Part shown: piece by piece, positions 54,837 through 63,746 of the stretch
Layout: every line of letters starts with the position of its first letter
Position numbering within the stretch: the stretch's first letter is position 1
From: Serratia liquefaciens ATCC 27592
GTDB taxonomy: Bacteria > Pseudomonadota > Gammaproteobacteria > Enterobacterales > Enterobacteriaceae
DNA: 64,000 nt
Direction of reading: 5' to 3'
Assembly: GCF_000422085.1 (NCBI RefSeq)
Contig: NC_021741.1
Location: 3,472,001 to 3,536,000, forward strand
Made by a program: the position numbers and the translations under genes
The notes under the pieces: generated by a model
What the model was told of the DNA's origin: nothing
What the model saw: only the letters and a program-made list of their open reading frames with translations
Database searches by the model: none

Positions 54837-55874
54837 TCAGAACACCAGTTGGACTTTGGCAGCTCGACTCTTGTCGCCGGCAAACGTCAGCGCCTCAGCC
54901 AGTTGACGATTGTCGAACTCGGCGGACAGCAGCGGCAGCGGATTGACTGTCCCCTCGGCCAGCCACGTCACCGCCAGGGCGAACTCTTCAACAAACCGGA
55001 AGGATCCCAGCAGATTCAGCTCTTTGGCGATCAACAGCATCAGCGGGAAATCCGGGAAGCTGCTTCCCATACCGACTTGCACCACCGTCCCCTTGGCGCG
55101 GGTGACCTCCAGACAACGCTGCAACGACAGTGGATGGCCGGAGACTTCAAAAGCGATATCGAAGTACCCTTTTTCCTGCTGATAGCTGCTGAAATCGTCA
55201 TTGCCGGCGTGCAGACAGCGGGATGCCCCCATATCTCCGGCGATATCCAGGCAACGCGGGCTGAGATCGGCGCAGACAATTTCGTCGGCGCCCAACGCCT
55301 TCAGCGCCGCCACCAGCAGGCAGCCGATCGGGCCGACGCCGGACACAAACACCTTTTTCCCTTTCACTTCACCGGGCTGCCTGGCGGCATGTATCGCCAC
55401 CGCCAGCGGCTCGGCAAAAACCATCACCTTCTCGTCGCAGTTGGCGTCGAACGCAATGCATTGCGCGCTATCAACCACCTTGTACTGGGTAAAAGCGCCG
55501 TCAACATGTGGGAAGTACATCGCGCTGCCGAAAAAGCGCATTTGAGTACATTGGTTTTGTTGATCCGCCAGGCAATACTTACACTGCCCGCAGGGCTTGC
55601 TGGGGTTTAACGCCACTTTCTGGCCCAAGGGCAGGCGAGCCGTGTCGCTGGCGACCACTTCACCGATCACCTCATGGCCCAGCACCATCGGCTGACGCAC
55701 CTGAAAACTGCCGACTTTACCCTCCTGATAATAATGCAGGTCTGATCCGCAGATGCCACCACGGGTGATTTTCACCAGCGTGCCGTGGCCCTGGTACTCA
55801 ACCTCCTGCTCCACTACCGCCACGTCATATTTGCCGTTGACCACGCAGGATTGGGTTTGAATTTTCATCATCAT
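54837..55874 (-). CDS. idnD: L-idonate 5-dehydrogenase IdnD
   Basis: 345 residues (343 in E. coli). A zinc medium-chain dehydrogenase oxidising L-idonate to 5-keto-D-gluconate. Catalytic zinc residues are in ITRGGICGSDLHYYQEGKVG (Cys) and VLGHEVIGEV (His, Glu); structural cysteines are in KPCGQCKYCLADQQNQC; the nucleotide site is VFVSGVGPIGCLLVAALKALGA. RFFGSAMYFPHVDGAF and SFRFVEEFALAVTWLAEG are diagnostic of IdnD. Three successive ATGs start the frame; the exact one is uncertain. It lies 18 bp after idnO, so they form an operon. The idn kinase and transporter genes are not in the window. Confidence 0.94.
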   Translation of the reverse strand: MMMKIQTQSCVVNGKYDVAVVEQEVEYQGHGTLVKITRGGICGSDLHYYQEGKVGSFQVRQPMVLGHEVIGEVVASDTARLPLGQKVALNPSKPCGQCKYCLADQQNQCTQMRFFGSAMYFPHVDGAFTQYKVVDSAQCIAFDANCDEKVMVFAEPLAVAIHAARQPGEVKGKKVFVSGVGPIGCLLVAALKALGADEIVCADLSPRCLDIAGDMGASRCLHAGNDDFSSYQQEKGYFDIAFEVSGHPLSLQRCLEVTRAKGTVVQVGMGSSFPDFPLMLLIAKELNLLGSFRFVEEFALAVTWLAEGTVNPLPLLSAEFDNRQLAEALTFAGDKSRAAKVQLVF

Positions 55875-55892
55875 TTTCTCATAAGCAGGCGG

Positions 55893-56657
55893 CTATACCG
55901 CGGCCGACATTCCGCCATCGACAAACAGCAGGTGACCATTGACAAAATCAGAGGCTTTGGACGACAGGAACACCGCCGCGCCAATCAACTCCTGCGGATC
56001 GCCCCAACGGGCAGCCGGGGTACGCTTTGTCAGCCAGGCGGTAAACTCTTGGTTGTCCGCCAGTGCCTGAGTCATTTCGGTTTTGAAGTAGCCCGGGGCA
56101 ATACCATTGACCTGAATGTTGTAGCGCGCCAGCTCTACGCACATGCCGCGCGTGAGCATTTTCACCGCCCCTTTGGAAGCGGCATAGGGGGTGATGGTGT
56201 CGCGGCCCAGTTCGCTCTGCATCGAGCCGATATTGATGATTTTACCGCTTTGACGCTGCACCATATGGCGGGCTACGGCTTGTGACACCATAAATACCGC
56301 CTTCTGGTTGACGGCGATAATGTCGTCCCAGTCTTTTTCCGGGAATTCGGTAAACGGGTGGCGACGCTGTATGCCCGCGTTGTTAATCAACACATCGATC
56401 CCACCACTTTGCGCCTCAATTTTCTCAATAGCGGCATGAATGGCCTGAGAGTTAGTGACATCAAAGGCCGCGGCATCGGCGCGGAAGCCCTCACGGCGCA
56501 GTGCTTCAACGGCTCGCTGGGCGTTTTCTTCGGTGGTCGCATTGACCAATATGTGAGCGCCGTACTCCGCCAGCCCACGCGCCAGCAGAAAACCAATGCC
56601 CCGAGAAGCGCCGGTAATCAGTACTTTTTTATTATCCAGTGAAAATAAGTTGTTCAT
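55893..56657 (-). CDS. idnO: 5-keto-D-gluconate 5-reductase IdnO
   Basis: 254 residues. An SDR that reduces 5-keto-D-gluconate to D-gluconate. The cofactor site is ITGASRGIGFLLARGLA, then NNAGIQRRHPF, the catalytic Ser in NIGSMQSELGRDT, and Tyr and Lys in PYAASKGAV (near 157-161). GNGIAPGYFKTEMT-type VNGIAPGYFKTEMTQAL and FVNGHLLFVDGGMSAAV match E. coli IdnO closely. The ATG has GGGGAC four bases upstream. First gene of the idnO-idnD pair, divergent from idnR over a gap with a CRP site and an IdnR/GntR-like operator. Confidence 0.94.
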   Translation of the reverse strand: MNNLFSLDNKKVLITGASRGIGFLLARGLAEYGAHILVNATTEENAQRAVEALRREGFRADAAAFDVTNSQAIHAAIEKIEAQSGGIDVLINNAGIQRRHPFTEFPEKDWDDIIAVNQKAVFMVSQAVARHMVQRQSGKIINIGSMQSELGRDTITPYAASKGAVKMLTRGMCVELARYNIQVNGIAPGYFKTEMTQALADNQEFTAWLTKRTPAARWGDPQELIGAAVFLSSKASDFVNGHLLFVDGGMSAAV

Positions 56658-56720
56658 AACGTCCCCGGCAGTGTCATTCAGATAAGACAGGTGCCTATCT
56701 CAGCGGATCGCCGCCGGCAA

Positions 56721-56774
56721 AAACGTGATGACGATCACTTAAAACAGTGTTACTAAAACCTGTTACCTTTAACG
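56721..56774. promoter_or_regulatory. CRP site and IdnR/GntR-type operator
   Basis: GTGA - 6 bp - TCAC (56725-56738) in an A/T-rich flank matches the CRP consensus well. Twenty-two bases on is TGTTACCTTTAACG (56761-56774), close to the GntR/IdnR operator form TGTTACC-GTAACA. Both lie in the gap between divergent idnO and idnR, as expected for catabolite-activated, gluconate-responsive control. Confidence 0.65.
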
Positions 56775-56926
56775 TGAAGCCACGCAATCTCACGGGAAAC
56801 AAACTCAACACATTTCATTGAAAAATAAGATTTTTATACTTTATGTCGTCGATTGTTATCACTAAATCGATTTGTTAACATGGCGTTATTCGCGATTTCG
56901 CCGCCCCACCCTGTTAAGGCCTCAGA

Positions 56927-57910
56927 ATGAAGAACCAACGCGTCACGCTGCAAGATATTGCGCTGCTCGCCGGCGTGACCAAAATGACCGTCAGCCGCTA
57001 TCTGCGAACGCCGGAAAAGGTGGCGGCCGAAACCGCCGAGAAAATTGCCCAGGTGATGAAGGAAGTGAACTTTACCGACGGCGATGAAGCACGCTCAACG
57101 CAAAAACCGCGCATTGGCGTTTTGATCCCCTCGTTCAACAACCAAATTTTCGCCGATCTGCTGGCCGGTATCGAATCCATCACTCTGGAACAGGGCTACC
57201 AAACGCTGGTAGTGAACTATGACTACAGTCGACAGCGCGAAGAAGAGCATATCGTCCAACTGCTGGCTTACCCAATCGCCGGGCTGATCCTGACGGATTC
57301 GGAGCATACTCTGCGGGCGGAAAAGTACCTGACGGCCGCCAAAATCCCGGTGGCGCAGGTGATGGATCTGGAAGGTCCGGAAGGAAGGATCGCCGTGGGG
57401 TTCGATAACTTCCAGGCGGGTTACGACATGACCGAAGCGCTGCTGGCCAGCGGTAAACGTCAGGTGGTTTATTTCGGCGCCATGTCCGATGCGCGCGACA
57501 CCAAACGTTTTCAGGGCTACTGCCGGGCGATGGAAAAACAGGGCCTGACACCGCGCCAAATCACACCGCACCGTGTTTCGTCGGTGACGGTCGGCTCCGA
57601 CATGCTGGCCATGGCACGGCAGCTCTACCCGGACTTGGACGGTATCTTATGCACCAATGACGATCTGGCCGTTGGGGTCTTACAGGAGTGTCTGCGGCTG
57701 GGGCTGCGGGTTCCGCAGGATATCGCTTTGTCGGGATTTCACGGCCTGGATATCGGCAAAGCCACCACGCCGGGCATCGCCAGCGTTATTACACCCAGGT
57801 TTGATATCGGCAAGGTGGCCACAGAGATCTTGTTGAAACGCATTAAAGGGGTGCCGTGCATTGAGCGCGTTGATCTGCACTACCGCATCTCACTCGGCGG
57901 CACCATTTAA
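56927..57910 (+). CDS. idnR: LacI-family regulator, IdnR-like
   Basis: 327 residues. The N-terminal helix-turn-helix VTLQDIALLAGVTKMTVSRYLRTPEKVA matches IdnR and GntR of E. coli. The periplasmic-binding-protein-like domain covers residues about 60-327, with IGVLIPSFNNQIFADLLAGIES, DGILCTNDDLAVG and the end ASVITPRFDIGKVATEILLKRIKG. The hinge helix is odd: in place of the usual N-Y-x-P-N-x-x-A-R-x-L it reads NFTDGDEARSTQKPR, about three residues shorter. That may alter DNA bending or affinity. In E. coli IdnR activates the idn operon with 5-keto-gluconate or idonate as signal. The divergent position next to idnO supports the name. Confidence 0.87.
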   Translation: MKNQRVTLQDIALLAGVTKMTVSRYLRTPEKVAAETAEKIAQVMKEVNFTDGDEARSTQKPRIGVLIPSFNNQIFADLLAGIESITLEQGYQTLVVNYDYSRQREEEHIVQLLAYPIAGLILTDSEHTLRAEKYLTAAKIPVAQVMDLEGPEGRIAVGFDNFQAGYDMTEALLASGKRQVVYFGAMSDARDTKRFQGYCRAMEKQGLTPRQITPHRVSSVTVGSDMLAMARQLYPDLDGILCTNDDLAVGVLQECLRLGLRVPQDIALSGFHGLDIGKATTPGIASVITPRFDIGKVATEILLKRIKGVPCIERVDLHYRISLGGTI

Positions 57911-57911
57911 C

Positions 57912-58406
57912 TCAGCGGTTAACATGTTCGGTAACAGCGGCCGCCGGTTTCGGTTTTTCGCTGCGCGCCGCCAGCCACAGGCCGCTGTTTTTCATCGCGT
58001 AGCCAAACACTAATCCCACCAACAGGGAAAGGGTCACCAGAGACCAATTGCCGCCGCCGGCGAAGGTGGCGCAAGCGCCGATAAAGGTGCCGGGCACAAA
58101 ACCCAGCCACTGCTGCTTTGCCTGAATGCACATCAGAAAAGCCACCGCGCCGGTCAGCAGATAACCGAGCAGGCTCCAGCCGGGCGCCAGCTCACTGCCG
58201 TGAATGATCGCCATCGCCCAAAATACCCCGCTGCAGCAGGTCAGCGTGCTGATCAACAACCCTTTCAGCCCCCCCTGCGGGCAAGCAAAATAGGCCGTAC
58301 AGCCCAGGAAACCGGCCCAACTGATCAGCCCCAGGCTAACAGCCACCCATCCCCACACGCCGGAGAGGATCCCGGTAGTCACAGCAATGGCAAAAAGAAC
58401 GTTCAT
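57912..58406 (-). CDS. ycdZ: DUF1097 inner-membrane protein YcdZ
   Basis: 164 residues (163 in E. coli). About five helices, with the DUF1097 signatures SGVWGWVAVSLGLISWAGFLGCTAYFACPQGG, FLMCIQAKQ, FVPGTFIGACATFAG and FGYAMKNSGLWLAARS. The family is of unknown function; the last motif suggests a small channel or metabolite carrier. It is convergent with idnR with one base between stops. A GTGA - 6 - TCAC palindrome lies 56 bp upstream of its start, so CRP or FNR control is likely. Confidence 0.93.
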   Translation of the reverse strand: MNVLFAIAVTTGILSGVWGWVAVSLGLISWAGFLGCTAYFACPQGGLKGLLISTLTCCSGVFWAMAIIHGSELAPGWSLLGYLLTGAVAFLMCIQAKQQWLGFVPGTFIGACATFAGGGNWSLVTLSLLVGLVFGYAMKNSGLWLAARSEKPKPAAAVTEHVNR

Positions 58407-58461
58407 AAACTGACCCGCAGCAAAGAAAGCGCGCAGTTTACGCGAAAATCGGCAAATTCAA

Positions 58462-58475
58462 GTGATGTAAATCAC
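58462..58475 (-). promoter_or_regulatory. CRP/FNR-type site upstream of ycdZ
   Basis: GTGATGTAAATCAC reads as GTGA - 6 - TCAC (CRP) and also contains TGAT - 4 - ATCA (FNR). It lies 56 bp before the ycdZ start, in an A/T-rich flank. From sequence alone I cannot decide between the two proteins. Confidence 0.6.
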
Positions 58476-58526
58476 AAAAATTTTGTAATGAGAAATACTG
58501 AAATTGCAGAATTGAGGAATTTGTCA

Positions 58527-58556
58527 CAAAAAAAACCAGCGTGACTAGCACGCTGG
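58527..58556 (-). terminator. Terminator of the MFS gene at 58672
   Basis: CCAGCGTG (58536-58543) pairs perfectly with CACGCTGG (58549-58556); on the minus strand eight T follow. It lies about 115 bases beyond the stop codon; that gap contains no gene. Confidence 0.85.
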
Positions 58557-58671
58557 AAATGACACACAACAACACCAGGGAAATCGTTCGCCACCTTGCG
58601 TGGCTAAAATCGTTGTTCAGCTACCCTGCTAATTTCACGTTGCCGACGGGCAACCTGAAACTCGGCGGGTA

Positions 58672-59916
58672 TCAGCGCGGGAAGCCCGCGCGGGTCACCA
58701 TGAAGCTCAAAGATAAGCAAACCACGGCACTGACCAGAAATAACAGATTGACCGCCAGATGCAGGCTGGCATGGTCGATAACCGCCCCCAACAGGATCGG
58801 AACCCAGTTGGCGATATAGGCGATTACGTAAAACAGTGAAATCAGTCTCGCATGGCTGGCCTTCGGTGAAATCAGGTTCACCAAGGTGGCACTGCCGACA
58901 AAAATCGCCCCGTAGGCGTAACCGGCAATCACCATACCGGCACTGGCCAGAGCCAGCGAGTGGATCTGAATCGCCTCGGCGAACACCACCACTGACAGCG
59001 CCTGCGCCAGACAGCCAAACATCAGCGAATGGCGCGCATTAACGCGACGGCTCAGGATCTGGCTAATACCGGCAATCACCAAATAAACCGCAATCACATA
59101 GCCGTAAACGCCCCGGCTGTGCATGCCCAATAGCTTTTCCGATACGCTTGGCCCTATCGCCAGAATACTGGCAGCCACTGCCCAGCAGATGAACAACGCG
59201 CCAGCACACAAGAAGAACTTGCCTCCGGTAGCGCGCAGGCCATCCGCCAACGAACTTTTTTCTGCCGCGGCTTCTGCTGCCGGTGCCCCGCTGAGAGGTA
59301 CAACAACGGCTTCAACCGGCCATTTCAGCATCACGCCCAGTGCGGCAACTGCCGCCACCGCCATGATGATAATGAACGGCAGCGAAGTCGTGTGGAACCC
59401 GGTTTGCAGCGCCACGCCGCTGAAAATCGGCCCCAAAGCCAGACCGGTGGTGAATGACAGCGTGGCAATCAGCGCCGCATTTTTACCGCCGTCCTTCGGC
59501 CCGAAACGCACCAGCGCAATGTTAGCCGCACCGGTCAAAGCCCCGGTGCCGATCCCGGCCAGCAGACGCGCCATAAACATCATCAAAAACGAATCGGCCA
59601 TCGAGAACAGCAAGGCCCCGGCCAAAACCACCAGCAGCGCCGGTACAATCATGCTACGCAGGTCTTTGACCTTGCCGGCCATGTTGCCCACGCCGAACAG
59701 CGAAATCAGCACGCCGGCGGCATAGGCGCCATAAATGACGGTCAGGCTGACCGAGCTTAGCGCCAACTCATGTTGATAAAGCGGGTAAAGCGGTGTCGGC
59801 GCACTGCTGTTCAGCAATGCGGACATCAATGCCAGGGCTAAAAACAGCAGGATGGCAAAATGCGACTCACCCGACTTCGCTTTAGCGGCTTCATCAACAG
59901 CCACACCTTCAGACAT
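58672..59916 (-). CDS. MFS transporter of unknown substrate
   Basis: 414 residues from ATG 59916, with GGGAGA six bases upstream; the frame runs 16 codons further without a site. Twelve helices are likely. SSAPTPLYPLYQHELALSS in the first periplasmic loop is typical of a DHA1-like group. The loop 2-3 motif is degenerate (GNMAGKVKDLRSM). A long cytoplasmic loop near residues 180-225 (PVEAVVVPLSGAPAAEAAAEKSSLADGL) divides the halves. No regulator lies beside it. An efflux role is common in this group but is not shown. Confidence 0.83.
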   Translation of the reverse strand: MSEGVAVDEAAKAKSGESHFAILLFLALALMSALLNSSAPTPLYPLYQHELALSSVSLTVIYGAYAAGVLISLFGVGNMAGKVKDLRSMIVPALLVVLAGALLFSMADSFLMMFMARLLAGIGTGALTGAANIALVRFGPKDGGKNAALIATLSFTTGLALGPIFSGVALQTGFHTTSLPFIIIMAVAAVAALGVMLKWPVEAVVVPLSGAPAAEAAAEKSSLADGLRATGGKFFLCAGALFICWAVAASILAIGPSVSEKLLGMHSRGVYGYVIAVYLVIAGISQILSRRVNARHSLMFGCLAQALSVVVFAEAIQIHSLALASAGMVIAGYAYGAIFVGSATLVNLISPKASHARLISLFYVIAYIANWVPILLGAVIDHASLHLAVNLLFLVSAVVCLSLSFMVTRAGFPR

Positions 59917-60086
59917 TTTTCTCTCCCGAAACAATCTGGATAAACACCTAACCCTGAAAACCAAACTCCTCAGGAAACGCGTTTATCATACCTTTCGGGT
60001 ATAACGGTCAAAATAGCCAAGAATGCATCATAGTGATTCATTAATGCATTTGCGCTGACGCCCGCCAGCGCTTAATGCCGTGCTCT

Positions 60087-60950
60087 TTACACCGCCGCCG
60101 CCTTCGAGGTTTTTGCCGGAGCGCGCTTCACTATCGCCAACGCACCGGAGAAAATAATCAGCGCCATGCCGCCCGCAGCAATGTAGGACAGCTTCTCGCC
60201 AAACAACAGATAGCCGAGCAGCGTGGAGAAAATGATGGTGCTATAGGAAAGAATGCTGACAATCACCGCATTGCCGCTGCCGTAGGCGCGGGTCATGGTG
60301 ATTTGCCCCAGGCTGCCGAACACGCCGATGGCGCAAACGCACAGCATCATGGCGCTGTCCAGCGCGGTAAACCCCACCACCGTGGTCATCATGCCGCCCA
60401 CCAGGGTGCCCACCAACGAGAAGTAAAACACCACTCGCAGTTCGGGTTCGCCGCTGCGCACCAGCTTACCGACGTTAAAATAGGCCAGCGCGGTCAGCAG
60501 GCCGGAAAGCAGGCCAATCAGGGTCGCGGCATACTCGCCGTTCGGCGTATCGGGGCGCAGCAGCACCAAAATGCCGATAAAACCCAGCAGTACCGAGAAC
60601 AGCAGCTTGCCGGTCAGTTGACCTTTGCAAGTGACAAAGGCAATCGCCGACTGAAAGATAGGATTGGTGTAGCCCAACGTGGTTGCCGTGGCGATCGGCA
60701 GATGGATTAGTGAGTAGAAACCGCAGTACATCGCCGCATTGCCAATGGCGGCGCGTTTCATGTGCAACCCCAAATGCTGGGTGCGGAAACCGAGATTTTT
60801 CACATGGATCAGCGCGGCAACGATCAGGACGTTAATCACAGAGCGGTAAAAAATGATGTCGAAAAAACCGACCTTGGCCGAAGCCAGTTTGATGCTGGCC
60901 CCCATCAACGCAAAGAACCCGCTGGCGACGACCATCCACAAAGCAACCAT
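60087..60950 (-). CDS. DMT-superfamily permease (EamA domains)
   Basis: 287 residues with ten predicted helices in two EamA repeats (about 5-135 and 145-275). GASIKLASAKVGFFDIIFYRSVINVLIVAA opens the first repeat and LIGLLSGLLTALAYFNVGKLVRSGEPELRVVFYFSLVGT the second. GNAAMYCGFYSLIHLPIATATTLGYTNPIF is the conserved central helix pair. Members export metabolites, nucleotides or amino acids; I cannot pick a substrate. It stands between two unrelated genes, with a hairpin terminator for the cupin gene upstream of it. Confidence 0.85.
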   Translation of the reverse strand: MVALWMVVASGFFALMGASIKLASAKVGFFDIIFYRSVINVLIVAALIHVKNLGFRTQHLGLHMKRAAIGNAAMYCGFYSLIHLPIATATTLGYTNPIFQSAIAFVTCKGQLTGKLLFSVLLGFIGILVLLRPDTPNGEYAATLIGLLSGLLTALAYFNVGKLVRSGEPELRVVFYFSLVGTLVGGMMTTVVGFTALDSAMMLCVCAIGVFGSLGQITMTRAYGSGNAVIVSILSYSTIIFSTLLGYLLFGEKLSYIAAGGMALIIFSGALAIVKRAPAKTSKAAAV

Positions 60951-60979
60951 GATTTCCTCGGTATATCACCCCAACGGGC

Positions 60980-61012
60980 AACAAAATAAAACGGGGCGAA
61001 TTGATTCGCCCC
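60980..61012 (-). terminator. Hairpin repeat and terminator behind the cupin gene
   Basis: GGGGCGAA (60993-61000) pairs with TTCGCCCC (61005-61012); on the minus strand GTTTTATTTTG follows. The arms and the adjoining CTAC resemble the repeat at 38125-38197. Confidence 0.75.
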
Positions 61013-61062
61013 CTACGGCTAATGCAGTCAACAGCGCCGCAGCTTAAAAAACGGCGGGGATA

Positions 61063-61488
61063 TTATTCGGCAGCTTTCACCGTCAGCGGTTTATTATCAG
61101 CGCAGGCGAAGAATACCAGCATCTCCGCGCCTTTATCACCAGAAACCCCTTGGTGAACGATATCTACCGTGTCGGTAAAGGAGTCGCCCTGCTTAAAGGT
61201 GTGTTTCACACCGGTTTTCTTGACCGTCAGCGAAACGCTGCCCCCGGTCATATACACCGCGCTGATGCACGGGTGAGTATGCCAGGCGAGCACCTTGTTT
61301 GGTTCCACCGTGACCTTCAACATGGTGATCTGCGGAGCGCCGGCCGGATAATGCTGGTACGGCGTCCCCTCCCATGAGGTTTCGGTTTTCAGCAAGGTTT
61401 CTTTGTTTATGCCTTCGCCGTGATCCTCTGCGGCCTGTGCAGCGCCTTGAAATGCTATCATTAATGCCAGAAGTGTCAGTTTATACAT
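61063..61488 (-). CDS. Exported cupin-domain protein
   Basis: 141 residues with a signal peptide (about 1-19, ending AQA). One cupin barrel: TMLKVTVEPNKVLAWHTHPCISAVYMTGGSVSLTVKKTG carries the His-x-His and conserved Gly of motif 1, and GDSFTDTVDIVHQGVSGDKGAEMLVFFA carries the His of motif 2. The usual Glu of motif 1 is not evident after WHTHP (CISAVYMTGG). The family (exported cupin_2) is often near oxidoreductases and may bind a divalent metal. Function unknown. It is transcribed in the same direction as the ThDP enzyme upstream, with a 90-bp gap, so they may be linked. Confidence 0.8.
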   Translation of the reverse strand: MYKLTLLALMIAFQGAAQAAEDHGEGINKETLLKTETSWEGTPYQHYPAGAPQITMLKVTVEPNKVLAWHTHPCISAVYMTGGSVSLTVKKTGVKHTFKQGDSFTDTVDIVHQGVSGDKGAEMLVFFACADNKPLTVKAAE

Positions 61489-61578
61489 TGTTATCGCTCC
61501 ATGACTACGGTGAACAAAATAGAATGGCGTGATACAAAGGACAATGAATGACGACTCCTGGAATCTGGGGTTACGCCT

Positions 61579-63408
61579 TTACAAGCCTTTGATACGCTGC
61601 TCGTATTCTACGATGCTCTCGGCATAGTATCGATTAGGCGCCACATGATTTCCTACCAACACTTCTATCAGGAAAGGCCCCTCGTGCTCAGCCGCGGCGG
61701 TCAGCGCTTCGTCCAGTTCCTCCAGCGTCGCCGCTTTGGCGGAGGCAACCCCCAGGCTGTTGGCGAAGGCCTTCCAGTCATGGTTCGGCAACGCGGTATA
61801 GTCCGCAGATACCCCACGGTTTTGCAGGGTGTCGATGTGCATTGCTCCGTGAGCGCAGTTGTTCATCACCACAAAGGTCATTTTGACCTGATAACGGGCG
61901 GCCGTCTGGATCTCGATGCCGTGCATCAGCATGCAGCCGTCGCCGGTGACCACCACGCAGTCGCGGTGCGGCGCTGCCAGTTTGATGCCAATGCCGGCGC
62001 AAATCGCCCAGCCCATCGGCGCCAGGGAGCTTGAGGTATGGTAATCGCCCCGGCCGCTGGCCTGCCAGTGGTGCGCCATAAAGATACGGTGTGCGCCGGA
62101 ATCGACCACCACGTTGGTGTCCTGATTCATACGGCTGCGGATGCGTTTGATGGCGTCGCCGGGGTACATGTTGGCCTCACCCTCAGCAAGACGCACCTGC
62201 AAATCGGGCCGTTGCTGCTCTAGCGGCAGTTGCCCCACCTGCTCAAGCCAGCCGTTACGCAAGCGTTTAATGCTGTTCAGGTGCGCGTCATCGTCGCTGA
62301 CCGCATCCAGCAGGTGGTGCAACGAGCCGGTCAGGCTGGAGAAAATCTGCATATCCGGTTGATAATGCGAGCTGACCTTATCGAAATCCTCGTCAATCAC
62401 CACCAGCGTTTTGGTGCCGTGCAGTCGCGGATTCCAGTTCAGGCTATCGCGTTGGCTCAGATCGCAACCCAGCACCAGCAACACATCCACTTCATCGCCA
62501 TTGATGGTTTCCACCGCCCGGGTATGACCGGCAAAACCGTACAGCCCCAGCGCCAGCTCGTGCCCTTCGGGAAACGCGCCCTTGCCGGACAGCGTAGTGG
62601 CAACCGGCAGACGGTATTTCTCCGCCAGGCGCAGCAACAGGGCGGCATCCAGCGGATTATTCATGCGGTTACCCACCAGGCAGGCGACGTTCAGCCCGCG
62701 CAGCAGATAGTCATCCAGCACCTGATCCAATGCCTGTGGGTCGATGGCGGCCTCTCGGCACTGGGGCGTGCGTGGCGGGCTAACTTCATGACCGCCAGCC
62801 ACCTCTTTCTTTTGCATATCGACCGGCACGCTGAGATAGGTGCGACCTTTTCGCTGAGTGTTCAGGCAAGACAAACTGCGCCGCAGCTCGTGCTGCAACG
62901 TGAGATTATTTTTCACTTCTATCGCAGCGGAAAGCAGCGGTTTGACGATAGTCAGCTCATCGATGCCACTATTGCTGCCGTCCTGGAAGGCACCCTGCGC
63001 TTCATGATAAGTGGCAATGCCGCCGGCCAGATACAACACCGGAATTTTGTCGGCCTGCGCCGCCGCCATCGCCGGCAGGAAATTCATGGTGCCGGGACCG
63101 GAGATGCCCAGACAAACGCCAAACTTGCGGCTGGCGCGAGCATAACCGTCCGCCATAAAGCCGCAGGCGGTTTCATGGGCGCCGACGATGCCGGCAATGC
63201 CTGAATGTTCAATGGATTTTATCAATGGGTACACCAGCTTGCCGGGTACCAGGAATATGTGCTGAATGCCGCGAGCTTCGAGACTCTGGATAATCGCATC
63301 AGCGTTGTTTTGCGTTGCCGCTTTCGCACCGGGGGTTGCAATAACTCTGACACCGTCCGCAGTTGCCAGTGCTACGGGGGTGTATAACTTCTCTGCGTGA
63401 GACTCCAT
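61579..63408 (-). CDS. Thiamine-diphosphate enzyme, acetolactate synthase-like
   Basis: 609 residues from ATG 63408; nine more codons from a TTG are possible. The three ThDP-enzyme domains are evident: PYR (about 40-200, with the cofactor-activating Glu in VGAHETACGFMADGYARASR and GISGPGTMNFLPAMAAAQADKIPVLYLAG), central (about 225-370, LLVLGCDLSQRDSLNW) and PP (about 415-580, VVTGDGCMLMHGIEIQTAARYQVKMTFVVMNNCAHGAMH, the GDG-NN site). It is like acetolactate synthase and sulfoacetaldehyde acetyltransferase, but no small regulatory subunit follows. The N-terminal 35 residues before the PYR domain are an extra extension. The 2-oxo acid it uses is unknown. Divergent from a LysR regulator. Confidence 0.85.
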   Translation of the reverse strand: MESHAEKLYTPVALATADGVRVIATPGAKAATQNNADAIIQSLEARGIQHIFLVPGKLVYPLIKSIEHSGIAGIVGAHETACGFMADGYARASRKFGVCLGISGPGTMNFLPAMAAAQADKIPVLYLAGGIATYHEAQGAFQDGSNSGIDELTIVKPLLSAAIEVKNNLTLQHELRRSLSCLNTQRKGRTYLSVPVDMQKKEVAGGHEVSPPRTPQCREAAIDPQALDQVLDDYLLRGLNVACLVGNRMNNPLDAALLLRLAEKYRLPVATTLSGKGAFPEGHELALGLYGFAGHTRAVETINGDEVDVLLVLGCDLSQRDSLNWNPRLHGTKTLVVIDEDFDKVSSHYQPDMQIFSSLTGSLHHLLDAVSDDDAHLNSIKRLRNGWLEQVGQLPLEQQRPDLQVRLAEGEANMYPGDAIKRIRSRMNQDTNVVVDSGAHRIFMAHHWQASGRGDYHTSSSLAPMGWAICAGIGIKLAAPHRDCVVVTGDGCMLMHGIEIQTAARYQVKMTFVVMNNCAHGAMHIDTLQNRGVSADYTALPNHDWKAFANSLGVASAKAATLEELDEALTAAAEHEGPFLIEVLVGNHVAPNRYYAESIVEYEQRIKGL

Positions 63409-63634
63409 TTTCAATGTCCAGTCGTGGTGGGCCAACCTAGATTCAGAGTCGATCCCACCAGGCGATTAGCCCACAGAGACAGGCTCTCATGCGCGTCTGC
63501 TTACGCGTTCAGGGTAACATTGGCACAAAATGTGCGCCAGATCACAGCATAAACGTTGATAAGCATAAAGATTGTCGGGTAAAAATAAAGATGCAAAACT
63601 GCTTCACGTTGATGCATTTATTCATATCCTGAAA

Positions 63635-63651
63635 CATAATTAATAATTATG
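63635..63651. promoter_or_regulatory. LysR-type palindrome between the ThDP gene and lysR
   Basis: CATAATTA and TAATTATG flank a single central A, a perfect 17-bp palindrome with the T-N11-A form inside. It is 96 bp before the lysR start. The rest of the 338-bp gap (63409-63746) holds no gene. Confidence 0.6.
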
Positions 63652-63746
63652 ATACGTGGGCCTCATTTGCAGCCAAAACCAGAGCCGGTACGGTTGCGCA
63701 ATAATGAACACAGACAAGACCGATAAGCCTGCACAAAGGAAATGGC

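Noticed and set aside
62230..63204. 324-residue frame opposite the ThDP enzyme
   Set aside because: Antisense shadow: the other strand has all ThDP-enzyme motifs.
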